Source of the DNA: an uncultured Clostridia bacterium
GTDB lineage: Bacteria > Bacillota > Clostridia > Christensenellales > UBA3700
NCBI GenBank assembly: GCA_944381275.1
Contig: CALWKO010000006.1
Span: 1 to 57,133 of the forward strand
Reading direction: 5' to 3'
Length of the DNA stretch: 57,133 bases
Positions 49,488 through 57,133 of this stretch are shown here, piece after piece. The notes beneath the pieces are model-generated. The model saw only the letters and a program-made list of their open reading frames with translations. It searched no databases and was not told the DNA's origin. The first letter of the stretch is position 1, and each line of letters begins with the position of its first letter. A program made the position numbers and the translations under genes.

Positions 49488-50612
49488 TCAATACATTTTA
49501 TGGCCAAAAGTTTGACGTTGTGATTTTGCCGCTATGCGTTGAAGAATTGCCGTTGCGCAGGTGAACATGAGGAGCGAAGTCCCGCCCGCGCTCACAAAAG
49601 GAAGAGGGAGCCCCGTGGGCGGTATGCTGCCCGTGACCACCGCCACATTCAAAAGCGCCTGCACACCTATTATCGCAGTAATACCGGCGGCGAGATAGCA
49701 GTCAAATCTACTCACCGCACGCATGGAGATGATACTGCCGCGCCACACTATCACCGCGAACACGGCGAGCACGGCGGCGCAGCCGACAAAGCCGAGCTCC
49801 TCGCCGATGACGGAGAAGATAAAGTCGCTCTCCGCAAAAGGGAGAAACATATACTTTTGGCGGGAATTGAACAAGCCCACGCCGAAAAGTCCGCCCGACC
49901 CAAGAGCGTAATAAGATTGGATGAGCTGATACCCCTCCCCCAGCGGCGACGACCACGGATCCAAGAAGGCGGCTATGCGCTTTAAGCGGTAAGGTTCGGC
50001 GGCTATCAATACGATGACGAGTGCAACCGCGGGAATGCCGAGCAGTGCAAAATGTTTTGCCTTAGCTCCGCCCAGGAAGAGCATGACCACGGTCACCAGC
50101 CCTACGCACATGGTTATGGACATGTTGGGTTCCGCCATGATGAGAGCGCAAGTTGCGCCGCAGGCGAGCAATATCGCCGCCATAGACTTGAAGGTAACGC
50201 AGCTGTTTTTTGAAAGACAGCCCGCTATGAATATAACCAAGGTGAATTTAGCTATATCGGACGGCTGAAAGGTGGTGAAGCCCAAGTTGATCCACCTTGT
50301 GGCGCCGTAATTTTCCACGCCCACGCCGGGAATAAAGACGAGAGCGAGAAGGACAAGTCCTAGTATAAAGAGCACATAGCGCAGTTTTTTATAGATTTCC
50401 GTGTCTATTTTGTACACGAAAGGATATGCCGCGGCGGCAAAGAGGAGCGCAATTCCCTGCTTTTTCACATAAAAAAACGCGTCCCCCGTTTCGTCAAGCG
50501 CGGAATAACTGCTTGCGCTGTACTGCATGAGGAGTCCGAAGAGGGCGAGTCCCGCCGCGCAGCAGAGCAATACCTTATCCGGGATGAGTTTCCCGCTCAG
50601 TCTTCCCCGCAT
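49488..50612 (-). CDS. ftsW: Lipid II polymerase FtsW (SEDS family)
   Basis: SEDS glycosyltransferase that polymerises lipid II at the septum with its partner class B PBP. The 374 residues have ten hydrophobic helices. Conserved blocks are LGFTTFQPSDIAKFTLV, the central GEGYQLIQSYYALGSGGLFG (split in the loop) and GLPLPFVSAGGTSLL. ENYGATRWINLG is the typical extracellular loop before TM5. Its ATG overlaps the end of murD by 16 bases. With the adjacent SpoVD-type PBP it could serve vegetative division or the spore cortex (SpoVE-like); this cannot be told here. Confidence 0.94.
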   Translation of the reverse strand: MRGRLSGKLIPDKVLLCCAAGLALFGLLMQYSASSYSALDETGDAFFYVKKQGIALLFAAAAYPFVYKIDTEIYKKLRYVLFILGLVLLALVFIPGVGVENYGATRWINLGFTTFQPSDIAKFTLVIFIAGCLSKNSCVTFKSMAAILLACGATCALIMAEPNMSITMCVGLVTVVMLFLGGAKAKHFALLGIPAVALVIVLIAAEPYRLKRIAAFLDPWSSPLGEGYQLIQSYYALGSGGLFGVGLFNSRQKYMFLPFAESDFIFSVIGEELGFVGCAAVLAVFAVIVWRGSIISMRAVSRFDCYLAAGITAIIGVQALLNVAVVTGSIPPTGLPLPFVSAGGTSLLMFTCATAILQRIAAKSQRQTFGHKMY

Positions 50613-51916
50613 CCGATCGCCCTGACTATGCAGTCGAACGCCTCGCCGCGTTCTTCAAAATCCGCAAACCTGTCGAAGCTGGAGGTTGACGGGGAAAAGA
50701 GCACGTTTTCCTCCTCCCCTTCAAAAGCCTTTACCGCCGCTAAGTATAGCGAAGGAAGTATTTCAAAGGAATAATCATGCTCGGCGGGCAGATCCTCTTT
50801 TATGCTTTCCGCATTGTCGCCCGTGACGATTATCCTCTTCACCGTCGCGGGCAGATTTGCAAAAAATTGCCCGTAGGATATGCTCTTGTCGTAGCCGCCC
50901 ATTATCAGCGCGGTGCTCCCCTTCATCGCTCCGCACGCTTTTAATGTTGAATCGATATTCGTCGCCTTGCTGTCGTTATACACGCGCTTGCCCTTTATCG
51001 TGCCGCAATATTGCATTCTGAACCTGGGGGCGGAAAAAGTGCGCAGCGCCTTTACTATCGCTTGCTTTTTTATCCCCATAAGTTTTGCCGCGGTTATCGC
51101 CGCCAAGGCGTTTGCTATGTTGTGCTCCCCCTTTATGCGCAGCTCGTCGGCGGAGGCGATGTATTCCACGCCGCTGTCGGCAAAGTATATCCTGCCCCCT
51201 TCCAGGTAACAGCCCTTCACTTTTTGATGGGTGGAGAAGAAGTATACCTTCGAGGCGACGTCCTGCTCGAAAGAGCGCACTGTTTCGTCGTCGTAATTCA
51301 AAACGGCATAGTCGCTCGCCTTTTGATTGAGGAATATCTTACGCTTGGCGTCGGCGTACTCTTCAAAACTGCCGTGCCGCTCGTAGTGGTCGGGAGTGAT
51401 GTTGAGGCACACGGCGTACTTGGAGCGGAATTTGACTATGCTCTCCAATTGAAAACTTGAAAGTTCCAGCACCACTACGGCGCCCTCGTCCACCTTGTCC
51501 GCAACCGCGCTGAAAGACGAGCCGATGTTGCCCAGAGCGTAACTTTCTATCCCCGCGCATTCCAAAATCTTTTTTATGAGCAAGGTGACCGTGGTCTTGC
51601 CATTGGTCCCCGTAACGGCGACTATATCGCCGCGCGAATAGCGGTAGCCCAGCTCTATCTCCCCTATCACCTCGATGCCGCACAGCTTTGCATATGTAAC
51701 CATGTCGTCCGTGAGCGGCACGCCGGGACTGAGCACGAGCAGATCCACTCCGCGCAGGGCGAGTTCGGGCGGAAGAAAGCTCCTGTCCTCGCACCCCTCG
51801 GGCACGCGCGCGCCCGCGCCGTCGTATACGCATACGCGCCAGCCGCTGCGCGTCAAGAGGGAAATTGCGCCGCTGCCGCTCACTCCCGTTCCCATTACCA
51901 AAGCCGTATTACACAT
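50597..51916 (-). CDS. murD: UDP-N-acetylmuramoyl-L-alanine:D-glutamate ligase
   Basis: Adds D-Glu to UDP-MurNAc-L-Ala. The 439 residues have the Rossmann-like start VMGTGVSGSGAISLL, the ATP loop VAVTGTNGKTTVTLL, VLELSSFQLE, LNITPDHYERHGSFEEYADA (in two blocks) and the C-terminal ligase domain with RVYNDSKATNIDST. The start overlaps the mraY stop and its own stop overlaps ftsW. All Mur-ligase motifs are present. Confidence 0.97.
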   Translation of the reverse strand: MCNTALVMGTGVSGSGAISLLTRSGWRVCVYDGAGARVPEGCEDRSFLPPELALRGVDLLVLSPGVPLTDDMVTYAKLCGIEVIGEIELGYRYSRGDIVAVTGTNGKTTVTLLIKKILECAGIESYALGNIGSSFSAVADKVDEGAVVVLELSSFQLESIVKFRSKYAVCLNITPDHYERHGSFEEYADAKRKIFLNQKASDYAVLNYDDETVRSFEQDVASKVYFFSTHQKVKGCYLEGGRIYFADSGVEYIASADELRIKGEHNIANALAAITAAKLMGIKKQAIVKALRTFSAPRFRMQYCGTIKGKRVYNDSKATNIDSTLKACGAMKGSTALIMGGYDKSISYGQFFANLPATVKRIIVTGDNAESIKEDLPAEHDYSFEILPSLYLAAVKAFEGEEENVLFSPSTSSFDRFADFEERGEAFDCIVRAIGCGED

Positions 51917-52928
51917 ATTCCGCCGCCATGCAACCTATCAGCCCAACTATGCCGAAAATCGTGGTTATCAGCGTGTAGTAGGTGACAATCTTGCTCTCCT
52001 TTATTCCCTTATATTCCAAGTGGTGGTGAAAGGGCGCCATTAAAAACACCCGTCTGCCCTTGAGCTTGTACACCGCCACCTGCACTATTACGGATATGCA
52101 AGATACGATATACATTATGCCGATAAATATGAGAAGAAGCGGATTTTTCAAAAATACCGCCGCGCAAGTAATGGCTCCGCCCAGCGCAAGCGAGCCGGTG
52201 TCGCCCATAAAGATGCTCGCCGGGGAAGCGTTGAGCCATATAAACGCCAAAACGGCGCCGGCAAACGAAGAACAGAACAGCCCCATCGACCTCACCTGTC
52301 CGCGCAGGAGCACATCCCCCTCCGGCACCTGTACGGCGAGCATGTAGGCGCACGCCATGGTGAGTATTATAAAATTCGAAGCGGAGCACTTGGCAACCAA
52401 GCCGTCAAGTCCGTCGGTGAGGTTGACGGCATTGGTGACGGCGATAAAGAGTATCATGGTAAAGGGGATAAATGCCCAGCCCATGTCGAAAACGGCAGTG
52501 GTGAATGGGAGTGAGATCGCGGTGGAAATATACCTGTTTCTGTAACAAAACAAGGTGACGAGCACGGCGATGCCCGCTTGCCCCGCCACTTTTTGATAAG
52601 CCTTCAAGCCTTGATTGTGCTTAAAGCGCACCTTTATGAAGTCGTCGAGAAAACCGAGAAGAGCGTAAGCCGCAGCCGTTGCGCACGCCACGGCGCAGAA
52701 GGAATAATCCATACCGCCGAATATGGCGCAAGTGAGTATCGCCGCCGCAAGAAAGATCACGCCGCCCATGGTGGGCGTGCCCGACTTGCCGGCATGCTTG
52801 TCCACATATACGAGCACGATCTGCCCCGCCTTTAATTTCCTCATCAGCGTAAGCACGGGATAGGCGATGATCGCCGCAAGTAAAAAAGCGACCGCGAATG
52901 CGGCGGGGAAAAGGACGTAGCCGCTCAT
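51909..52928 (-). CDS. mraY: Phospho-MurNAc-pentapeptide translocase MraY
   Basis: Integral membrane enzyme that links UDP-MurNAc-pentapeptide to undecaprenyl phosphate, forming lipid I. The 339 residues have ten transmembrane helices. Signature loops are GKSGTPTMGGVIFL, FLDDFIKVRFKHNQGL, NAVNLTDGLDGL and FMGDTGSLALGG, and the HHHLEYKGIKESKIV tail loop is intact. The ATG overlaps the murE stop (ATGA). murF, which usually separates murE and mraY, is missing. Its lipid substrate comes from uppS, also in this window. Confidence 0.97.
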   Translation of the reverse strand: MSGYVLFPAAFAVAFLLAAIIAYPVLTLMRKLKAGQIVLVYVDKHAGKSGTPTMGGVIFLAAAILTCAIFGGMDYSFCAVACATAAAYALLGFLDDFIKVRFKHNQGLKAYQKVAGQAGIAVLVTLFCYRNRYISTAISLPFTTAVFDMGWAFIPFTMILFIAVTNAVNLTDGLDGLVAKCSASNFIILTMACAYMLAVQVPEGDVLLRGQVRSMGLFCSSFAGAVLAFIWLNASPASIFMGDTGSLALGGAITCAAVFLKNPLLLIFIGIMYIVSCISVIVQVAVYKLKGRRVFLMAPFHHHLEYKGIKESKIVTYYTLITTIFGIVGLIGCMAAEYV

Positions 52929-54355
52929 TGCCCTATCACCTTTAAAAGCTGTTCCCTGTCGCTGTAAGGGGTCTTTACTCCAAAGGATTCTATATAATTC
53001 TCGCTCCCCTTGCCCGCTATCACTACCGCGTCACCGCCACGCGCTATCCTGCAAGCGTAGGCTATGGCTTGCCGCCTGTCGTTTATCACGGCGGCTTCCT
53101 TGCTCGTGCCCTGCAATATCTGAGCGGCGATATCCTCTCTCCTTTCCGTGCGCGGATTGTCCTCTGTTATTATCATCTTGTCCGCAAGCTGCCCCGCTAT
53201 CGCGCCCATTACGGGGCGTTTGGATCTGTCGCGGTCGCCGCCGCAGCCGAAGACGAGTATCAAATTGCCCTTGCACAGCTTGCGCGCCTGGATAAGCACG
53301 TTCCTCAATCCGTCCGGGGTGTGGGCAAAATCGATGATATATGTTATTTCACCCCTCTTATAGACGTTGAACCTGCCCTCGGGCGGAGCGATGTTTTCCG
53401 CTGCCGCCGCTATCTGTTCGCAGTCCGCGCCCAGCTCGCGCACGCACGCTATCGCCGCCAAGGTGTTTGAAACGTTGAAGGCGCCCAAAAGCCTAGAGTT
53501 TATCTCCATAAGGCAGTCGCGGTCGTTCACCACATAGCGGCAGCGCTCCCCCTGCGTAATATTCACGGCAAAGACGTCCGCGGGATTATAGAGGCCGTAT
53601 GTTATAACGGGCACGCGCGAGCTGTTGATGAGCTTCACTCCGAAAGGATCGTCGGAATTTATCACCGCCTTTCTAATATGCTCGGGGGTGAAAAAGCTTG
53701 CCTTCGCCCGCGCATAAGATTGCATATCTCCGAAAAAGTCGAGGTGATCTTGCGTGAGGTTGGTGAAAACGCCCAGGTCGAAAAGAATGTTCTCTGTCTT
53801 GCGCCAATAGAGCGCGTGAGCGGATACCTCCATAGCCGCCGCTTTGCAGCCGCTCTTTACGAAGGAAGAAAGGATGGAATTGAGTTCGTAAGGGTCGGGA
53901 GTGGTGAGCGCTGCGGGGGTGCGCTTTTCCCCGTCGTGCACATACATCGTGCCGATAAGTCCGCAGCGGATGCTGCACGCGCAAGCCAGCTCCTGCACGA
54001 GATACGTAACGGTGGATTTGCCGTTTGTGCCCGTAACTCCCACGATTTTCAGCTTGCTTGCGGGATTGCCGAAGAAGTTTCCGCATGCCGCCGCGTATGC
54101 CGCGCGCACGTCGCCGACGATGATTTGAGGGACGCTTATCCCTTCGATGGGTTTATCCGTGAGCACGGCGCAAGCTCCCCTGCCTTCCGCTTGGGCGGCG
54201 AACGCTTTGCCGTCCTGCTTCTTCCCCGCCATTGCCGCAAACAGACAATCGGGGCGCACGTCGTTGCTATTCAAGTATATATCCTTAATTTCAAGTGAAT
54301 TTACGTCCGCATTGCAAGAGTAATTTATGCCGCTAAGAAGTGATTTTCCTTTCAT
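52925..54355 (-). CDS. murE: UDP-MurNAc-tripeptide synthetase (meso-DAP type)
   Basis: Adds the third amino acid to UDP-MurNAc-L-Ala-D-Glu. The 476 residues carry the ATP loop VGVTGTNGKSTVTYL and TNLTQDHLDFFGDM. The carbamylated-lysine region is ARAKASFF and the substrate motif is TEDNPRTERREDIA. The DNPR form is that of enzymes using meso-diaminopimelate, so the peptidoglycan is inferred to be DAP-type. It starts after an AT-rich gap of 79 bases behind spoVD with CACGGAGGAATT as ribosome binding site. Confidence 0.96.
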   Translation of the reverse strand: MKGKSLLSGINYSCNADVNSLEIKDIYLNSNDVRPDCLFAAMAGKKQDGKAFAAQAEGRGACAVLTDKPIEGISVPQIIVGDVRAAYAAACGNFFGNPASKLKIVGVTGTNGKSTVTYLVQELACACSIRCGLIGTMYVHDGEKRTPAALTTPDPYELNSILSSFVKSGCKAAAMEVSAHALYWRKTENILFDLGVFTNLTQDHLDFFGDMQSYARAKASFFTPEHIRKAVINSDDPFGVKLINSSRVPVITYGLYNPADVFAVNITQGERCRYVVNDRDCLMEINSRLLGAFNVSNTLAAIACVRELGADCEQIAAAAENIAPPEGRFNVYKRGEITYIIDFAHTPDGLRNVLIQARKLCKGNLILVFGCGGDRDRSKRPVMGAIAGQLADKMIITEDNPRTERREDIAAQILQGTSKEAAVINDRRQAIAYACRIARGGDAVVIAGKGSENYIESFGVKTPYSDREQLLKVIGQ

Positions 54356-54434
54356 AATTCCTCCGTGTAAACACTATAAGTCCACGAGTATTCATATGCG
54401 CCGCATTCGCAAAATAATCACTTCTTCGACAATT

Positions 54435-56321
54435 TTATTCCAAGGCAAAATATGCAAGGGTATCCTTGTTAATCTCCGCGCCCGCAAGGGGAATTTGATA
54501 GCTCACCCTGCCTTCACCCGCATAGGCGTAATCTATCCCCGCCTTTTTTAAGGTGGCGGCGGCTTCGGTCAAGGTCATATCGGTGATGTCCGGCATAACT
54601 ACTTTCTCCTGTGCGGCTTCTCCCTGCGCGGGTATGCCGTAATAGGAAAATAACGACGAGAATATCTGCCCCACATAGGGCGCCGCCACTATGGAACCGT
54701 AATAGGCGTATCCCTGAGGTTCGTCCACCAAAAACAGGCAGACTATATCGTCCCCGTTGATTTGAGTGAAGCCGACAAAGGACGAGATGTATTTGCCCGC
54801 GGCTATCGCGCCGTTTTCGTACTTCTGCGCCGTACCCGTCTTGCCTCCTATCTTATACCCGGGGACGGCGGCGTTCTTGCCACTGCCCTCGTCCACCACC
54901 CCGTAAAGGTAGTCCTTGAGCGTTTCGCAGGTGGAGGCGCTCACGGTGGTGTTGCGCACATACGACCCTCCGCGATATGCCAAATTCCCCTCCTGATCCA
55001 CTATCTCCTCCACGATGTAGGGGCGGTAGAGGTAGCCGCCGTTTATGCAGGATGCCACCGCCGCAGCAAGCTGGACGGGAGTTACCGCCACCGCCTGACC
55101 GAAGCCGATGCGCGCCAAGTCCACGTTTTTAACGGAAGCGCGGGGAATGAGCATGCCCGAACTTTCTCCGTAAAAATCTATGCCCGTCTTGCTGCCCAAG
55201 CCGAATTTTTCAAAATAATCGTACATATTGTTCACGCCGGCGGAGAGCGCCACGTCCACAAACACGCAGTTGCAGGAATTGTATACGCCGTGGCGGAAGT
55301 CCTGACTGCCGTGACCTATCGAACGCCAGCAGCGTATCCTCTGCCCGTCCACCGTGCAGCTTCCCCCGCAATAGTAGGAATTTTTTATAACACCTGTTTC
55401 TATGCCTATCGCCGAGGTGAGAATCTTGAAGGTGGAACCGGGCTCGTACATATCCGTTACGGCGAAGAGCGCGGAGTTTTCCATAAGAGCGTTCACATCG
55501 TCGCGCGGGATGTCGTTCAAGTCGTAAGAAGGCGCCTGAGCCATGGCGAGCACCGCGCCCGTGTTTGCGTTGAGCATGACGCAGCTCACCCCCTTGGCGT
55601 CGTACCTGGCACAGGCGTCGTGCACCGCCTTTTCCGCCACCGCCTGCACCGTGTAATCTATGGTGAGGCGCATATTCATCCCCTTTACGGGTGACACGTA
55701 ATAGGTGTCGCCGTCCTCAAGCTCCCTGCCGATGAGGTCGGTTTCGGTATAAGAATAGCCGTTGGTGCCCGTGAGATATTTGTCGTAGTAGAGTTCAAGT
55801 CCGCTCTGCCCCCTGTTGTCGATATCGGTAAAGCCGAGCAGTTGGGTGAGAAAGTCGCCCGAATTATAATAGCGCGCGCTGTCCGCGGTGAAGTAGATGC
55901 CGTGAAAATCCTGCGCCTCTATCATGAGTTTTTCCTCGCGCGTGATCTTGCGGCACAGGCGCGTTTCTGAAACGCCCTTCTTTTTTAAGCGGGTTAACAG
56001 CAAGGTCTTGTCTATGTCCAGCAAGTCGGCGGCATAGTCGGCTATTTCCTCCGCGTTCTCCACGTCGTTGGGGCGGCAGTACATGGTGTATAGGGTGACG
56101 GACGAGGCGAGCACCTGCCCGTTCACGTCCAGGATGTCGCCGCGGTCGGCGGTGAAAGGAAGGTCGCGCGTCCATTGATCGAAAGCGAGGGATTTCAAGC
56201 CGTCCGACTTCACCACTTGCAGCCAAAACAGCCTACCCGCCAAAAGACAAAAGAAGAAGGTTACCAGCAAAGCTATTGCCGATAACCTCCTCCTGATACT
56301 TATATGGGAGATTTTTGCCAT
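54435..56321 (-). CDS. spoVD: Class B penicillin-binding protein with PASTA domain (SpoVD/PbpB type)
   Basis: Septal or cortex transpeptidase. The 628 residues have one N-terminal membrane anchor (about 12-34), a dimerisation domain and the transpeptidase domain. The catalytic motifs are EPGSTFKILTSA (SxxK), VYNSCNCVFVD (SxN) and GGKTGTAQKYENG (KTG). A single C-terminal PASTA repeat (about 572-628, MPDITDMTLTEAAATLKKAG) is present. One PASTA is the SpoVD pattern, but this is the only PBP in the dcw cluster and may also serve as the division PBP. It follows the ftsL-position gene by 50 bases. Confidence 0.93.
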   Translation of the reverse strand: MAKISHISIRRRLSAIALLVTFFFCLLAGRLFWLQVVKSDGLKSLAFDQWTRDLPFTADRGDILDVNGQVLASSVTLYTMYCRPNDVENAEEIADYAADLLDIDKTLLLTRLKKKGVSETRLCRKITREEKLMIEAQDFHGIYFTADSARYYNSGDFLTQLLGFTDIDNRGQSGLELYYDKYLTGTNGYSYTETDLIGRELEDGDTYYVSPVKGMNMRLTIDYTVQAVAEKAVHDACARYDAKGVSCVMLNANTGAVLAMAQAPSYDLNDIPRDDVNALMENSALFAVTDMYEPGSTFKILTSAIGIETGVIKNSYYCGGSCTVDGQRIRCWRSIGHGSQDFRHGVYNSCNCVFVDVALSAGVNNMYDYFEKFGLGSKTGIDFYGESSGMLIPRASVKNVDLARIGFGQAVAVTPVQLAAAVASCINGGYLYRPYIVEEIVDQEGNLAYRGGSYVRNTTVSASTCETLKDYLYGVVDEGSGKNAAVPGYKIGGKTGTAQKYENGAIAAGKYISSFVGFTQINGDDIVCLFLVDEPQGYAYYGSIVAAPYVGQIFSSLFSYYGIPAQGEAAQEKVVMPDITDMTLTEAAATLKKAGIDYAYAGEGRVSYQIPLAGAEINKDTLAYFALE

Positions 56322-56371
56322 TCGCCCCTCCGAGAAAATTATTTTTCTTCTTTGGTGCGAATGAGGATGAA

Positions 56372-57067
56372 TTACCCTACTTGTTCACCCAGCCAATCGC
56401 AAAATTCGTCGAAAGAATTGGTTTGGGTATCGTATGTGTAAGCCGCTCCGCCCTGCGAGGACAGCGCCACTTCGCTGCCGTCTGCGCCGACGAAGTACAT
56501 ATCGGCGTCTTCGGAGTAAGCGGAAGGCTCTTCCGTTGCCGCAGCCGCGCTGCCGCCGATGACCACGTTCACCAAAACGAGGGTGACCACAATGGCGATG
56601 ATGGCGAAGTAGAGCGCGATGAGCACTTTTGCCTTGGTGTTGAGGCGCATAGCCTTCTTCTGTTTGCCCTCTTTTTGCATGGAATATGCGCTGAAGTCGT
56701 AAGAAGAAGTGTCGTATGCGGGAGCCGCCTGGACGGGCGCTTCATAGTTATATCTATTGTCGTAAGAAGCGCGATATGCCTCGCGGCTTTCGTTTTCGGA
56801 AGCGTAATAGCCTGCTCCGGGGGCGTTATAGCCGTTGTTATAGCCGCCGTAGCTGTTGTAGCCGCCGTTGTAATAGCCGTCCTGCCTGCGGTTGTAGTCA
56901 GACTGAGGGGCGGACTGCTGAGGCTGATAGTAACCGAAGTCGCGGGTATAGTCCGGGGCGGCTTGACGAGCGTCGTCACGGCGGGTTTCGTACTGCCTTG
57001 CGTCGTAACCGAAATATTCGCTGCCACGAGTGGCGGTGGTGTCATGTCTTTCCATAGTATCGTTCAT
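56372..57067 (-). CDS. Bitopic membrane protein in the ftsL position with Tyr-rich low-complexity cytoplasmic domain
   Basis: 231 residues between rsmH and spoVD, exactly where ftsL is found. Residues 1-130 are low complexity with about 22 tyrosines plus many Asn, Gly, Gln and Arg (for example YYNGGYNSYGGYNNGY). A basic stretch (KEGKQKKAMRLNTKAK) leads into one transmembrane helix at about 148-170. The outside part is 61 residues and acidic, without the leucine-zipper coiled coil of FtsL. The ATG has AAGGAGATAAGG before it. I do not recognise a family; a divisome role is inferred only from position. It could be an FtsL replacement or an added clade-specific protein. Confidence 0.75.
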   Translation of the reverse strand: MNDTMERHDTTATRGSEYFGYDARQYETRRDDARQAAPDYTRDFGYYQPQQSAPQSDYNRRQDGYYNGGYNSYGGYNNGYNAPGAGYYASENESREAYRASYDNRYNYEAPVQAAPAYDTSSYDFSAYSMQKEGKQKKAMRLNTKAKVLIALYFAIIAIVVTLVLVNVVIGGSAAAATEEPSAYSEDADMYFVGADGSEVALSSQGGAAYTYDTQTNSFDEFCDWLGEQVG

Positions 57068-57082
57068 ACTGCCCTTATCTCC

Positions 57083-57133
57083 TTATAGTTTTTCGGCTAT
57101 CCTCAGCTTTGCGCTTGCCGATCTTTTGTTTTC
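57083..57133 (-). CDS. rsmH: 16S rRNA (cytosine-1402-N4) methyltransferase, C-terminal fragment (cut by window edge)
   Basis: The last 16 codons and stop of a gene entering from the right edge. They read ENKRSASAKLRIAEKL, which matches the very conserved RsmH/MraW end (NPRSRSAKLRVAE-like). RsmH is the normal first gene of the dcw cluster, so the position agrees. Fifteen bases separate its stop from the next start. Confidence 0.85.
   Translation of the reverse strand, partial: ENKRSASAKLRIAEKL

Noticed and set aside
54425..54433. ATTGTCGAA on the minus strand, resembling a Spo0A box, between spoVD and murE
   Set aside because: One copy of a 7-base core is expected several times by chance in 57 kb, and no matching promoter was found beside it.
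1..57133. tRNA genes, CRISPR arrays, prophage or transposase genes
   Set aside because: No cloverleaf-like sequences, regularly spaced repeats, integrases or transposase motifs were seen on either strand.

Overview
The window is a near-continuous block of chromosomal housekeeping genes from an endospore-forming, low-to-mid-GC Firmicute, most likely class Clostridia. The evidence is a complete spoIIIAA-AH operon, spoIIGA and the sporulation sigma genes sigE, sigG and sigK, a PolC-related gene between ispG and rimP, a meso-DAP-type MurE, and Bacillus/Clostridium-like operon order throughout. I cannot name the genus. Every gene I can support lies on the minus strand, so transcription runs from position 57133 towards 1.

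In the direction of transcription: (1) 57133-44792 is the dcw division/cell-wall cluster: the end of rsmH, a gene in the ftsL position, spoVD/pbpB, murE, mraY, murD, ftsW, murA, ftsQ, ftsA, ftsZ. murF and murG are not in their usual slots. (2) 44664-40425 is a sporulation regulator block: spoIIGA-sigE, an inverted-repeat element of about 240 bp, sigG, ylmC, nrdR, sigK. (3) 40401-40081 is rnpB (class A RNase P RNA). (4) 40001-32637 encodes a 2454-residue protein resembling cyclic beta-1,2-glucan synthase (GT84-GH189-GH94). (5) 32507-27863 holds rarA, a two-gene ABC transporter, ruvX and a DUF1292 gene. (6) 27680-18114 is the translation, lipid and isoprenoid run rpsB-tsf-pyrH-frr-uppS-cdsA-dxr-rseP-ispG, ending in a 512-codon gene at the polC locus that has only the N-terminal, OB and exonuclease modules. 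(7) 17963-7740 is rimP-nusA-rnpM-ylxQ-infB-rbfA-nrnA-truB-ribF-nfo-M24 peptidase-efp. (8) 7670-1 is a short DUF454-like gene, spoIIIAA-AH, then asp23-nusB-folD-xseA-xseB (cut by the window edge).

The genes are tightly packed. Many starts overlap the preceding stop (ATGA, TAATG or TGATG), which points to translational coupling in long operons. Sigma-A-type promoters sit where operons begin (nrdR, rnpB, ftsA, rarA, DUF1292, rpsB, frr, rimP). Two of these, at ftsA and rarA, are perfect TTGACA/17/TATAAT promoters placed so that the mRNA should start at the ATG (leaderless).

The strongest candidates for something unusual are the polymerase-less PolC, the two leaderless promoters, the inverted-repeat element between sigE and sigG, the very large glucan-synthase-like enzyme, a degenerate FtsA, a tyrosine-rich low-complexity protein in the ftsL slot, and a SpoIIIAG that lacks the usual ring-domain insertion. 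I saw no tRNA, CRISPR array, prophage or transposase gene.
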